Assembly: GCF_033449965.1 (NCBI RefSeq)
Contig: NZ_CP137761.1
Span: forward strand, 4,092,001-4,156,000
Length of the DNA: 64,000 nt
Source: Bacillus sp. T3
Lineage (GTDB): Bacteria; Bacillota; Bacilli; Bacillales; Cytobacillaceae
Reading direction: 5' to 3'
Below the pieces are notes generated by a model. The model worked only from the letters and a program-made list of their open reading frames with translations. It made no database searches and had not been told where the DNA came from. Shown piece by piece: positions 1 through 13,702 of the stretch (positions are counted from its first letter, which is position 1; each line of letters starts with the position of its first letter). A program made the position numbers and the translations under genes.

Positions 1-192
1 GACATGGTCATTCTGTTCGATTTTATCGGTAATCTGTCCCTTCGCCTTCGCCTTTACAATTTCCGCATCTCTCTTTGATAGACTGGCTTTTTTTCTTTCG
101 ATCTTTGGGCAGGCATCCTTATTTCTCTGCTCTTTGACACATTGCTGAACTCGTGCCTCTAATAGCTGCTGCAGCTGCAAGCGCATCGACAT
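1..192 (-). CDS. partial hypothetical protein, N-terminal part only
   Basis: The reading frame starts at an ATG at 192 behind a good AGGAGGGG ribosome site and runs off the left edge, giving 64 visible residues. They are charged and helix-prone, rich in Gln, Lys and Glu, with no signal peptide or membrane segment. The gene lies just downstream of queG on the same strand. In B. subtilis the gene after queG encodes an amidase-domain protein (YhbB), so this may be its N-terminus. That is inferred from position only; I do not recognise the sequence. A short inverted repeat (about 198-222) lies just upstream of the ribosome site. Confidence 0.6.
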   Translation of the reverse strand, partial: MSMRLQLQQLLEARVQQCVKEQRNKDACPKIERKKASLSKRDAEIVKAKAKGQITDKIEQNDHV

Positions 193-253
193 CCCCTCCT
201 ACATAACCATACTTATGTGGGAGGAAATAATTTATCCCGAGTGATTTTGATTA

Positions 254-288
254 AAAATAAGACTAGAGCAAAGTTCATCTCTAGTCTT
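254..288 (-). terminator. intrinsic terminator after queG
   Basis: A 10-bp stem (259-268 with 279-288) is followed on the minus strand by a T-rich tract. It overlaps the end of queG. Confidence 0.7.
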
Positions 289-1408
289 ACTTAATTGCTT
301 GATTAATTTCCGATAATACTGCCTCATCCTGCTCTAATGCTTGAGCCTTAACTAATAATTCAGTTGACTGTCTGCCTCCAATTTTACCGAGAGCCCAAGC
401 GGCAGTCCCACGCATGACAGGTCGTTCATCCTTTAATAAGACCTTCCCTATCTCCTCTATTGCGCTTTGATCTTTAAAATGGGCAAGCGCAATAATCGCA
501 TTGCGCTGAATTGGTTTTTTGCCACGCCAAGAACCTGCTAAAGATCCAAACCTTTCTTTAAATTCACGATTACTTATCGTCAGGATAGGCTTTAATAATG
601 GTTTAACCTGCTCAGGGTCAGCCTCCATATCCTCATGGAAGTGATAATCTCTGCCTTTATTTTCTGGGCAAGCCGTTTGGCAGGAGTCACAGCCGTATAT
701 GCGGTTTCCGATTTTATCACGATACTCCTCCGGAATAAAATCCTTTGTTTGCGTTAAAAAAGCTATGCATCGGTTGGCATTAATTTGCCCACCTTGAACA
801 AGTGCTCCTGTCGGACAGGCATCAATGCACATAGTACACTCACCACATCGGTCTTCAATCGGCTTATCCGGCTCAAACGGGATACTTGTTATCATCTCAC
901 CGAGATATACGTATGAACCAAATTCAGGTGTGATAATCGAGCAGTTTTTCCCACTCCAGCCTATACCAGCACGCTCTGCAACAGCTCGATCCACCAATTC
1001 TCCTGTATCGACCATCGATTTACAGCGGGCCTCAGGATAGTGCTCAAGGATAAATGTCTCTAATTGCTTTAAACGTTTGCGTAATATGATATGGTAATCC
1101 TCGCCCCATGAGGCGCGGCAAAAGATCCCTCGTCGTTCTCCCTGCTTACTCTGAACACGCTCTTTCATTTTAGTAGGATAAGCAAGCGCTATTGAAATAA
1201 TTGACCGCGATTCATCCATCAGAAGGGCAGGGGTGGTCCGTTTATCTACATCAGGCTCTTCAAATCCAGATTGAAAACCTAACTCTCTTTGTCTAAGTAA
1301 ACGACTTTTCAATTCGCTAAATGGTGAGGCTGATGTAAAACCGATTTTATCAATTCCAATTGATTGGCTGTAGCGAATTAATTCCAATTTGAATTTTTGG
1401 ACATCCAT
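287..1408 (-). CDS. queG: epoxyqueuosine reductase QueG
   Basis: QueG is the cobalamin- and iron-sulfur-dependent enzyme that reduces epoxyqueuosine to queuosine in tRNA. The protein is 373 residues from the ATG at 1408, which has an AGGAGG site just upstream; a longer in-frame start at 1441 lacks one. The 'VDTG' segment at residues 133-136 contains the catalytic Asp134. Two ferredoxin-like clusters follow: CGECTMCIDACP (residues 188-199) and CDSCQTACPEN (240-250). The C-terminal ~80 residues carry HEAT-like repeats typical of the long QueG form. It is transcribed divergently from the B3/B4-domain gene and ends in its own terminator. The assignment is firm. Confidence 0.95.
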   Translation of the reverse strand: MDVQKFKLELIRYSQSIGIDKIGFTSASPFSELKSRLLRQRELGFQSGFEEPDVDKRTTPALLMDESRSIISIALAYPTKMKERVQSKQGERRGIFCRASWGEDYHIILRKRLKQLETFILEHYPEARCKSMVDTGELVDRAVAERAGIGWSGKNCSIITPEFGSYVYLGEMITSIPFEPDKPIEDRCGECTMCIDACPTGALVQGGQINANRCIAFLTQTKDFIPEEYRDKIGNRIYGCDSCQTACPENKGRDYHFHEDMEADPEQVKPLLKPILTISNREFKERFGSLAGSWRGKKPIQRNAIIALAHFKDQSAIEEIGKVLLKDERPVMRGTAAWALGKIGGRQSTELLVKAQALEQDEAVLSEINQAIK

Positions 1409-1505
1409 CCTAACTCCTCCTTTCGTGAAAGGTTTAATCAAAGTAGTTAAGGCTATAATCTTAATTATGATAAACTATTTCTATCCTGTTTTGGAGGTGA
1501 AATCG

Positions 1506-2177
1506 TTGGAAATTCTATTGTCACCCAATCTTTGCTCTATTGTTCCTCAATTAAAAGTAGGCATTATTCATTATGATCAAATAGCGGTTGGTGATTCACC
1601 ACAAATGGTTAAAGGCAGACTCCAACTCTTCCAAGAATCAATCTATTTTGATTTAGCTGATGGTAAAAGCGTAACAGACCTTCCCGGAATCAAGGAATGG
1701 CGCGAAATTTTCAAGAATACCGGTAAGGATCCTAATCGCTACCGTCACGCAGCTGAAGCACTTTATCGACGGGTGCACAAGCAAAACTATCTTCAACCCG
1801 TACATAGTGCGATTGATATTAACAACTTCTTTTCGCTTCAATATCAGGTTCCAATCGGGATTTATGATACTAAAAAAATATCAGGTAATGTGGAGTTACG
1901 AATTGGTAGTGAAAACGAAAGCTACCTGGGCTTAAATGGCCGCGAAAACTCTGCCCACAACCTTATCATTTCAGCAGATGCTTCGGGTCCGTTCGGAAGT
2001 CCGTTTGTAGATTCTGCGCGAACTTCGGTAACATTGGCTACCACGAAAGCTCTGCAAATTGTTTACTTAGGACATTCTCTTGATATGGAAAAGTGCGCAA
2101 GTCTCATGGAATCCTTGATGAACATGTTCGTTCAAATCCATGGCGGTGAAGCCTATTATGAAATAAAAGGATGCTAA
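1506..2177 (+). CDS. B3/B4 tRNA-binding domain protein
   Basis: A 223-residue stand-alone protein resembling the B3/B4 domain of phenylalanyl-tRNA synthetase beta. Proteins of this type are thought to act in trans on tRNA or aminoacyl-tRNA. The conserved core 'GKDPNRYRHAAEAL' and 'YDTKKISGNVELR' is visible. I chose the TTG at 1506 because a GGAGGTG site sits 6-7 bases upstream; an upstream ATG at 1389 lies inside the divergent queG start region and has no ribosome site. It is a single-gene unit ended by a hairpin terminator. The exact substrate is unknown. Confidence 0.85.
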   Translation: MEILLSPNLCSIVPQLKVGIIHYDQIAVGDSPQMVKGRLQLFQESIYFDLADGKSVTDLPGIKEWREIFKNTGKDPNRYRHAAEALYRRVHKQNYLQPVHSAIDINNFFSLQYQVPIGIYDTKKISGNVELRIGSENESYLGLNGRENSAHNLIISADASGPFGSPFVDSARTSVTLATTKALQIVYLGHSLDMEKCASLMESLMNMFVQIHGGEAYYEIKGC

Positions 2178-2198
2178 TCATTGGCATCCTTCTTTTTT
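2167..2198 (+). terminator. intrinsic terminator after the B3/B4 gene
   Basis: An 8-bp stem (AAGGATGC/GCATCCTT) is followed by a run of T. It overlaps the end of the gene. Confidence 0.8.
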
Positions 2199-2270
2199 AT
2201 CGTTAAAAATTAAAAAACGCAATGCTTCGTTCTTTCTGAAACGAAACACTGCGTTGTAACCAATATGTAA

Positions 2271-2344
2271 TGGAGCGGGTGATGGGAATCGAACCCACAA
2301 CAACAGCTTGGAAGGCTGTGGTTTTACCACTAAACTACACCCGC
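2271..2344 (-). tRNA. tRNA-Gly (TCC)
   Basis: A full cloverleaf with encoded CCA on the minus strand. The anticodon loop reads CTTCCAA, giving TCC. It stands alone, away from the main tRNA cluster. Confidence 0.95.
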
Positions 2345-2550
2345 ATATTTTGTCGGTATTTGTCGAGTAAAAACCTTTGCAATGTTGCAAAATGTCGTAT
2401 CAAAGAACCAACTTCTATATAATACAAAGTTTTTGCTCTATCGTCAAGAGGTTTTCTAACTTTTTTGTCGAAAATGTGGCGAATCCTCCCTTCTACCTAG
2501 TTTGGCGGTTAAGAACCCAGCAAAATGAACAATAACCAGTAAAATTACGT

Positions 2551-3072
2551 TTAGCGAAAATGTTTCTCAACATATTCTTGTTCTTCTACTGGAGTTAGCA
2601 ATCGTTTAGCCTCTCCGATATTTCCATCTTTATAATTCCAAATTAGATTATGCTCCTCTACTGCATCACTAAAATCTCCCTTAGTCCAAGTTTCAAGAAT
2701 GCTGAGTAGGATCGATTTTAGTTCTCCATCTTTAAAGCTTTTTTCTGACACGATAGTAAACATGGTTTCAATCTTATCTCGAGTGATTTCAGATGAGCCC
2801 CATTTTTGATCCGCTTCTACCTTCTGATGAGTCATTCCATGAACCTCATTCAATAACTCTTTCTCAGACATTGATTCATATTTAGGCATATCCTCCTTTG
2901 GAGTAATTGCTTCAAAGCTTTGCTCCAATTCCAGCTTTGCCTCTTCTTGCTCTGCATGAGTGGCATCTGCTCCGGCCTTTGAATCAGAGCCCCACTTATC
3001 TAGATATATATATGTTCCAACATAAGTAAAAAATAAGATTCCAATCCCAATAAAAAGCATCCTTTTCAACAT
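2551..3072 (-). CDS. DUF6241-type membrane-anchored protein
   Basis: A 173-residue protein with one N-terminal transmembrane segment (about residues 5-22) followed by a charged extracellular region. The latter carries 'MPKYESMSEKELLNEVHGMTHQ' and ends in a short 'YVEKHFR' tail. It resembles the Bacillus DUF6241 family, whose function is unknown. The start at 3072 is preceded by GGGAGGAACAG; a longer frame to 3144 has no ribosome site. No operon partner. The family name comes from memory of the pattern and should be confirmed. Confidence 0.75.
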   Translation of the reverse strand: MLKRMLFIGIGILFFTYVGTYIYLDKWGSDSKAGADATHAEQEEAKLELEQSFEAITPKEDMPKYESMSEKELLNEVHGMTHQKVEADQKWGSSEITRDKIETMFTIVSEKSFKDGELKSILLSILETWTKGDFSDAVEEHNLIWNYKDGNIGEAKRLLTPVEEQEYVEKHFR

Positions 3073-3426
3073 CTGTTCCTCCCACAAATAGCTATTTATA
3101 TCCTCTTCTAAGCAAGAAATGATATTCACCAACTGAACTGACAATTATTTCATGAAAACAACTCAAAAATTATTATCATAATTTTTACCTTAATAATGTA
3201 AATTATAACAAAATTCAGAAAATAGTTTCAACCAAACAAGTAAGGGATCAAACCCTATCCCATTTAATAAATTATTTTCTTATAATTATCAATTTTCCAT
3301 TTTTGTTAATTTACACAAAATAAATATACCCTAAAGAGAAATTTTTTTAGTGTTAACTCAATTGGGTACATTTATTTTATTGGTATTTTCTTACTATTTT
3401 CTGGCTAGAACCTAACTAATGTAGAT
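3073..3426. other. AT-rich intergenic region, nothing identified
   Basis: About 350 bases between the DUF6241 gene and the end of the chemoreceptor gene. It is very AT-rich and holds no convincing reading frame, RNA or repeat. Confidence 0.5.
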
Positions 3427-5424
3427 TTATATTTTAAACCTTCCTATTAGCATTTTTAATTCTTGTGCCATTTTGGTTAAATATCCTGAGGCAGTTGTAA
3501 TTTCTTGCATAGCAATCAATTGTTCTTTTGACGAGTATGCTACATTTTTGGAAGTTTCCGCCGAATTCCTGGCTATTGATGCAACTTCTTCCACCGAAGA
3601 AGAAACTTTATCTGTACTTTCAGTCATTTGAACTGTTACAGTTGATAGCTCATGTGTTTGAGATGCAACATCTTGAGTAGCTATTAGAATCTTCTTAAAT
3701 ACCTCTTCAACATTTTTAATTTGTTTGATTCCTTCGTTCATTTCATCTGTTACTTTATCTATGGATCGAATTGTATTAGCAGAGTCTTTTTTCATAATTT
3801 CAATTAATTGCGAAACTTGCTTTGCCGAATTGGAAGTTTTATCAGCTAATTTACGTACCTCGTCGGCTACTACAGCGAACCCTCTACCTTGGTCCCCAGC
3901 CCTCGCAGCTTCAATTGCGGCATTTAATGATAGTAAATTTGTTTGGTCCGCTATATCGGATATTAAAGACGCAATCTTAGCTATTTCATTTGAACTTTCA
4001 GCTAATTGATTTACATAATTTGCTGATTCATTAAATGACAAATTAATGTTTTCCATTTGTTGTGCCGTTTTCTTTATAGATTGGTTTCCTTGTTCAACTT
4101 GTACTTCTGTTTTAGTGGAATGAACGGAAATTACTGAAACGGTTTCCGTAACATTTCGAATGCCTTCTACCATTTCCTTAACTTCATTTAAGGATTCAAT
4201 TGTACGTAAAAGTTGCGTCTCTGAACCACTCGCTACTTGTTCAACGGATGTTGATATTTGATGGGAAGCTTGCGTTGTCTCCTCAGAACTCGCAGAGAGT
4301 TGTTCAGCCGAAGTAGCTGCCTGTTCAGTTGTTTGAGCTACAGCTTTAATTAAAGCTTTGAAATTATTTATCATGATATTTATTGAATTACCTAATTGGC
4401 CTAATTCATCTTGCCGGTTGCTAACTTTATCCTTCACAAAATATGTAAGATTTCCATCTGATATCTCTTTTGATATGGAAACTAAGTACTTTATTGGTTT
4501 TAAAATTGATCGATTAATCAATACAGATAATAAAATTAACACTAAGATTAATATTAAACCAATATTAATCGTTAATTTTAATATTTCACTTTTTACCTTG
4601 GTAGTTGTTATGTGCTCTTGATTTAAATATAAAACACCAATCGGTTTACCAGATATATCTTTAAGGGTAGTACTCATTTCAGCATATTCCACGGAATTAC
4701 GTTGAAATGTTTGAAATAACTTTTTCGTTGGATACTTATTTAATTCAGCTAAATTTTTGGAGAGTTTATCCAATGTAATATTATTAGAACTGGATAAGAA
4801 GGTCCCGTTATTAGTCAATAAAGCAATATTGTCTTGTAACGTATCCTGAATATCCCCTAACGCTTTATTATCAAGTATTCTTCCAAAAATCAATATACCA
4901 GTTGGTTTAGCATCCCCGTCTTCATTTGTGATTTTAGATGCAGCGATTACAGCTAAGCCTTTTTCCGTTTCCATTAATCCCGTAATTTCATTCTTAGTTT
5001 CTAAACTTTCAATAATTGTTTTATTAGATAACCTACCAACAAACTCTTTTACATCTCCAACTTGAGAGATGACATTACCCTTTAAATCAGTAGTGGTTAT
5101 AAAGGAAACATTTGGGATAACCTCAACGCCAACATTAACATTTTCCTCAATCCAAGGAATATCTTTATTTTTCACAGCTTCTCTATTTTCTTCCCAATTG
5201 GAATTAGTCTTTATAACTCCAAGTAGATTTTCACCAAAATTTTCAAATATCTTTTGAGATATCTCGTTTGCTACAAGGACTCGTTCTCGTTCCATTTTAG
5301 TCAGATCTTTTTCAATACTGGTATGTAGAAAATACCCAAGAATTAATATAGGTATTACTAAAAATATGATAAAGAAACCTATCATTTTAGTTAGTAAAGA
5401 TTGGGGAATTTTATTTTTTTTCAT
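3427..5424 (-). CDS. methyl-accepting chemotaxis protein with CHASE4-like sensor
   Basis: A transmembrane chemoreceptor of 665 residues. A first membrane helix (about residues 13-33) is followed by an extracellular sensor. Its 'NWEENREAVKNKDIPWIEENV' segment resembles CHASE4 domains. A second helix lies near residue 285, then a HAMP linker, then the long cytoplasmic coiled coil. The signalling tip reads 'NLLSLNAAIEAARAG', followed by the DQGRGFAVVADEVR core that contacts CheA and CheW. The ATG at 5424 follows GGAGGCGTAT; a GTG four codons upstream overlaps that site and is less likely. The gene stands alone. The ligand cannot be read from sequence. Confidence 0.93.
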   Translation of the reverse strand: MKKNKIPQSLLTKMIGFFIIFLVIPILILGYFLHTSIEKDLTKMERERVLVANEISQKIFENFGENLLGVIKTNSNWEENREAVKNKDIPWIEENVNVGVEVIPNVSFITTTDLKGNVISQVGDVKEFVGRLSNKTIIESLETKNEITGLMETEKGLAVIAASKITNEDGDAKPTGILIFGRILDNKALGDIQDTLQDNIALLTNNGTFLSSSNNITLDKLSKNLAELNKYPTKKLFQTFQRNSVEYAEMSTTLKDISGKPIGVLYLNQEHITTTKVKSEILKLTINIGLILILVLILLSVLINRSILKPIKYLVSISKEISDGNLTYFVKDKVSNRQDELGQLGNSINIMINNFKALIKAVAQTTEQAATSAEQLSASSEETTQASHQISTSVEQVASGSETQLLRTIESLNEVKEMVEGIRNVTETVSVISVHSTKTEVQVEQGNQSIKKTAQQMENINLSFNESANYVNQLAESSNEIAKIASLISDIADQTNLLSLNAAIEAARAGDQGRGFAVVADEVRKLADKTSNSAKQVSQLIEIMKKDSANTIRSIDKVTDEMNEGIKQIKNVEEVFKKILIATQDVASQTHELSTVTVQMTESTDKVSSSVEEVASIARNSAETSKNVAYSSKEQLIAMQEITTASGYLTKMAQELKMLIGRFKI

Positions 5425-5990
5425 ATACGCCTCCACATAATAATTAATTAAATAAAACTTACTTCTAATACTTTTTTATCATGATTAACTTAAACATCAT
5501 TCATGCTATGCACGGAATTTTTAATTACCTTTATAAATGATTAATTTGAAATCACCTCATAGTTTAAAATACAAAGAAAATCCTTGAAATTTTATATTAC
5601 AATAGTCCTAAAACAAATGTTATTCAATAGTGAATTTGTCATAGAATATTCGAATATTTTAAACTTTAAAAAGTTATTTATTATCAAATTAAGAAAAATC
5701 TAATTATAAATGGGATGTGTATCTATTCTCTATTGCAGATGAAAACTTGTATCAGCCTCTCAGGTCAATCATTTCCACAAAGGCTCCAGGGGATCGCGGT
5801 AGGGTTGTTGAAACGTTACAATGATCAGTTACTAAACAATCTTTAATCAGTTGAATTTAGGTCTTTTGTTGGGGAATTAGTAAATATGGATGTATGAGGT
5901 CTTAAATTTCTAATTTTGCGACCATCAAAAAAATTATGCACCATTTTATGTATACGATATTTTTGTAGGAATCAAACTTGAGATTAATAA
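5425..5990. other. long AT-rich gap with a possible coding remnant
   Basis: About 570 bases without a full gene, between the chemoreceptor start and the tRNA terminator. Most is AT-rich. At about 5695-5830 on the plus strand base composition rises, and a short open frame without start codon or ribosome site can be read, containing 'DENLYQPLRSIISTKAPGD' and ending in TGA. I do not recognise it. It may be the decayed tail of a lost gene. Confidence 0.35.
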
Positions 5991-6030
5991 AAAAACGTTT
6001 CTTACACATTGTAAGAAACGTTTTTTTATC
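5991..6030 (-). terminator. terminator of the rrn-tRNA operon
   Basis: A strong hairpin (AAACGTTTCTTAC / GTAAGAAACGTTT) with a T-run on the minus strand, about 25 bases beyond the last tRNA. It is the natural end of the long ribosomal transcript. Confidence 0.9.
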
Positions 6031-6052
6031 GCAATAACATGCGATGAGTTGA

Positions 6053-6135
6053 TACCGGTGGTCGGGGTCGAACCGACACTCCAGAAGGAACACGATTTTG
6101 AGTCGTGCGCGTCTGCCAATTCCGCCACACCAGGC
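6053..6135 (-). tRNA. tRNA-Leu (CAA)
   Basis: A long-variable-arm tRNA with anticodon CAA and no encoded CCA. The 5' acceptor strand has one base too many (GCC-T-GGTG) to pair with CACCGGT, leaving a bulge at a site that should read CCGG. See the finding on CCGG errors. Confidence 0.9.
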
Positions 6136-6157
6136 GCGGTATTATTAACTTTTTAAA

Positions 6158-6243
6158 TGCCGAGGGCCGGAATCGAACCGGTACGGTAGTCACCTACCGC
6201 AGGATTTTAAGTCCTGTGCGTCTGCCAGTTCCGCCACCCAGGC
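6158..6243 (-). tRNA. tRNA-Leu (TAA)
   Basis: A long-variable-arm tRNA with anticodon TAA and no encoded CCA. The acceptor strand GCCTGGG faces CCTCGGC, giving a mismatch at pair 4-69, where Bacillus homologues have GCCGGGG. Confidence 0.9.
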
Positions 6244-6278
6244 GTAAAAATCTAGCTAAAAGTTATTTATCAAATAAA

Positions 6279-6352
<74 letters not shown>

Positions 6353-6366
6353 ATGTTAATTAAAAT

Positions 6367-6441
6367 TGGAGCGGAAGACGGGATTCGAACCCGCGACCCC
6401 CACCTTGGCAAGGTGGTGTTCTACCACTGAACTACTTCCGC
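6367..6441 (-). tRNA. tRNA-Gly (GCC)
   Basis: A standard cloverleaf with encoded CCA; anticodon GCC. Confidence 0.96.
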
Positions 6442-6446
6442 GAAAA

Positions 6447-6521
6447 TGGCTGGGCTAGCAGGGATCGAACCTACGAATGACGGAGTCAAAGTCCGTTGCC
6501 TTACCGCTTGGCTATAGCCCA
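6447..6521 (-). tRNA. tRNA-Gln (TTG)
   Basis: A standard cloverleaf with encoded CCA; anticodon TTG. Confidence 0.96.
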
Positions 6522-6538
6522 ATATTAATTAATTATAA

Positions 6539-6615
6539 TGGGGCGACTGATGGGAATCGAACCCACGAATGCCTGAACCACAATCAGGTGCGTTAACCAC
6601 TTCGCCACAATCGCC
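6539..6615 (-). tRNA. tRNA-His (GTG)
   Basis: A cloverleaf with encoded CCA and the extra 5' G usual in tRNA-His; anticodon GTG. Confidence 0.96.
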
Positions 6616-6626
6616 ACTATAAAATT

Positions 6627-6700
6627 TGGCAGGGGTAGTAGGAATTGAACCCACACCAAAGGTTTTGGAGACCTTCGTTCTACCTTTAAACTATACCCCT
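6627..6700 (-). tRNA. tRNA-Trp (CCA)
   Basis: A cloverleaf with encoded 3' CCA; anticodon CCA. Confidence 0.96.
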
Positions 6701-6708
6701 ATAATAAA

Positions 6709-6793
6709 TGGTGGAGGGGGACGGATTCGAACCGCCGAACCCGGAGGGAGCGGATTTACAGTCCGCCGCGTTTAGCCACTTCGCTACCCCTCC
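6709..6793 (-). tRNA. tRNA-Tyr (GTA)
   Basis: A type II tRNA with long variable arm and encoded CCA; anticodon GTA. In B. subtilis trnD a tRNA-Thr lies between Phe and Tyr. Here that interval (6794-6835) is only 42 AT-rich bases. Confidence 0.96.
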
Positions 6794-6835
6794 ACATATA
6801 ATAATCATTTTTATTTTAAGTCATATAACTATAAA

Positions 6836-6911
6836 TGGTGGCTCAGGACGGAATCGAACCGCCGACACAAGGATTTTCAGTCCTTTGCTCTACCGACTGA
6901 GCTACTGAGCC
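6836..6911 (-). tRNA. tRNA-Phe (GAA)
   Basis: A standard cloverleaf with encoded CCA; anticodon GAA. Confidence 0.96.
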
Positions 6912-6916
6912 ATAAA

Positions 6917-6993
6917 TGGCGGTCCGGACGGGACTCGAACCCGCGACCTCCTGCGTGACAGGCAGGCATTCTAACCAACTGAACTACCGGACC
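6917..6993 (-). tRNA. tRNA-Asp (GTC)
   Basis: A standard cloverleaf with encoded CCA; anticodon GTC. Confidence 0.96.
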
Positions 6994-6997
6994 GTTA

Positions 6998-7071
<74 letters not shown>

Positions 7072-7102
7072 ACGGTAAAAATTATTTATTCTTTTAAAAA
7101 TA

Positions 7103-7178
7103 TGGTGGAGGATGACGGGCTCGAACCGCCGACCCTCTGCTTGTAAGGCAGATGCTCTCCCAGCTGAGCTAATCCTCC
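7103..7178 (-). tRNA. tRNA-Val (TAC)
   Basis: A standard cloverleaf with encoded CCA; anticodon TAC. Confidence 0.96.
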
Positions 7179-7194
7179 ACAAACATTTAGATAA

Positions 7195-7269
7195 TGGTGA
7201 CCCCTACGGGATTCGAACCCGTGTTACCGCCGTGAAAGGGCGGTGTCTTAACCGCTTGACCAAGGGGCC
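7195..7269 (-). tRNA. tRNA-Glu (TTC)
   Basis: A standard cloverleaf with encoded CCA; anticodon TTC. Confidence 0.96.
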
Positions 7270-7288
7270 ATATTGTTTAAAGTTATAA

Positions 7289-7380
7289 TGGCGGAGAGCA
7301 AGGGATTTGAACCCTTGAGACAGGGTTACCCGCCTACACGATTTCCAATCGTGCTCCTTCGGCCACTCGGACAGCTCTCC
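7289..7380 (-). tRNA. tRNA-Ser (GGA)
   Basis: A type II tRNA with long variable arm and encoded CCA; anticodon GGA. Confidence 0.96.
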
Positions 7381-7384
7381 AATA

Positions 7385-7459
7385 TGGCTCCGCAGGTAGG
7401 ACTCGAACCTACGACCGATCGGTTAACAGCCGATTGCTCTACCACTGAGCTACTGCGGA
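7385..7459 (-). tRNA. tRNA-Asn (GTT)
   Basis: A standard cloverleaf with encoded CCA; anticodon GTT. It is the first tRNA after 5S, as in B. subtilis trnD. Confidence 0.96.
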
Positions 7460-7479
7460 ATAATAAAATTTTGTAACAG

Positions 7480-7597
<118 letters not shown>

Positions 7598-7710
7598 TAT
7601 TATTTTCATAAAGACATTATTTATTATAATAATGTTTTTATATTTTTGCAAGAGAATTTTTATTTCATTCCCTCAAAACTAGATAATGTAGAAGAAGTAA
7701 AACGTTTTTT

Positions 7711-10647
<2,937 letters not shown>

Positions 10648-10832
10648 TAAAGGTTAATTCTCTTATTATTAAGAGAGAAAAAACTAATGTGGTGTTTCTT
10701 GTTTTCTTCTTTTACGATTATCTAGTTTTCAAAGAACGAAATGATACAGAGGAATTGATCCCTCAAAACTAAACAAACAAAGCGGTCAACAGTACAGACC
10801 AGAAGGTCTGCATTCCGATTGTCTTTACGACA

Positions 10833-12395
<1,563 letters not shown>

Positions 12396-12535
12396 AGTTG
12401 ATTTAGCTCAAAAATGTTACGTTGGCTAGTGTATTATAACCAAAGTTATAATCACTAAAATTTAATATTGTTGACGTTTGTTTGTTTAGTTTTCAAAGAA
12501 CAATTTATTTGTTTTCGCTCGTAAGCGACTTTCTT

Positions 12536-12564
12536 AATATATCATGTGGTATCTATTAAGTCAA
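12536..12564 (-). promoter_or_regulatory. rrn promoter P2
   Basis: A TTGACT -35 (12559-12564) and a TATATT -10 (12536-12541) are separated by exactly 17 bases. It lies about 140 bases upstream of mature 16S, reading on the minus strand. Confidence 0.85.
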
Positions 12565-12631
12565 CACCTTTTTTTAAAACCGCCAACCGCGAATGTCTTC
12601 GTTTTTAATTTCGTTCGCAGCGACGGTTATA

Positions 12632-12660
12632 AATATAACAAGGATTAAAAAAAAGGTCAA
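12632..12660 (-). promoter_or_regulatory. rrn promoter P1
   Basis: A TTGACC -35 (12655-12660) and a TATATT -10 (12632-12637) with a 17-base spacer and an A/T-tract context. It forms the tandem pair typical of Bacillus rrn operons with the promoter at 12536-12564. Confidence 0.8.
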
Positions 12661-12691
12661 TAGTTTTTTTGAAAAAAATTAAAAGAATCGA

Positions 12692-13558
12692 TTAAACACG
12701 ATAATAGCGATGGAAAATCCCTTGTCCTTTCGTTTCTTTCGTTACGACTGAAATGTATTTCTTTTCAATTAAATACTCAAGCATGACACCTAAATCCACA
12801 GAATACAAACTTAAATCTGGATGATTTAACATTTCATCAAATGACCAGACTTCCTTTTCTTGCAGTACATCAATGATATGAGTCGATCCAACTTCTGTCC
12901 GAGAGTGTATAAGGAATTCACCAGCAAGGAATAAAAGCTCTAATCTTTTTTCAATTGTTTCCTCACTTGTAATTAGCTCCTCGTACAATTTATAGATTTC
13001 AGGCTCCATTTGTTTGACTTGATTCCAAACTGTAACTTCTGGATGAAATCCATGTTCGATGACGGATAATCTTGCTAAATGATGCAATGAGTGAACGATG
13101 TGGTTATAGGCATCCATGTATTGTTTATTTTCAAAAAAGGTTTTGCCGTCTAAATAACGACGAATTAATTTTGAAAACTCGATACCCATTTTTATTTTTC
13201 GACCATAAAAAGGGAATTCTCTTAACTCTTGCTTTAAATTCTGAAAATAATCATTACGATCAAAAAGGATTTTTCCCGAGAATATCCATTCTATAACCTT
13301 GCGATTACTCCCCATTAATAGCCATTCGTTTAATTGGTCCTCTCTTACGATATTTAAAGCGGCTTTTTTATCTTCATAACTGTAATGTTTAATATGAAGT
13401 GGATGCTCAGCTTCCTTTACGATGATTAAAAGCACTGCATCGAAGGTATCTGTGCTTGCACTCGCTTTTTCTCGTTTTTCTATTAGTAAAACTCCGAGTG
13501 TATTGGTTTGGCTCGCTCGTTCTTGGTATATTGGCCGAAGAATGTGTTCCATAGTCAT
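12692..13558 (-). CDS. ygxA: nucleotidyltransferase-like protein YgxA
   Basis: A soluble protein of 288 residues matching the YgxA family. The N-terminal half resembles a minimal nucleotidyltransferase fold and the C-terminal half is helical, ending in a winged-helix-like region. The biochemical role is unknown. It sits immediately upstream of the rrn promoters, the same place as in B. subtilis, where ygxA precedes rrnD; this supports the symbol. The ATG at 13558 follows TGGAGGAATG. The family identification rests on length, context and recognisable sequence, not on catalytic motifs. Confidence 0.85.
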   Translation of the reverse strand: MTMEHILRPIYQERASQTNTLGVLLIEKREKASASTDTFDAVLLIIVKEAEHPLHIKHYSYEDKKAALNIVREDQLNEWLLMGSNRKVIEWIFSGKILFDRNDYFQNLKQELREFPFYGRKIKMGIEFSKLIRRYLDGKTFFENKQYMDAYNHIVHSLHHLARLSVIEHGFHPEVTVWNQVKQMEPEIYKLYEELITSEETIEKRLELLFLAGEFLIHSRTEVGSTHIIDVLQEKEVWSFDEMLNHPDLSLYSVDLGVMLEYLIEKKYISVVTKETKGQGIFHRYYRV

Positions 13559-13702
13559 TCCTCCATAAAATTCAGATAGCGTATATATTTCGACAACTCC
13601 AAAAAAAATCCTTCCGTGAGAGAAACATTTTCATCGCGAGCAATCATTACCACATAAATCCATTACGATGATATAATAAATTGAAGCTTTAGGAGGGGAA
13701 CG

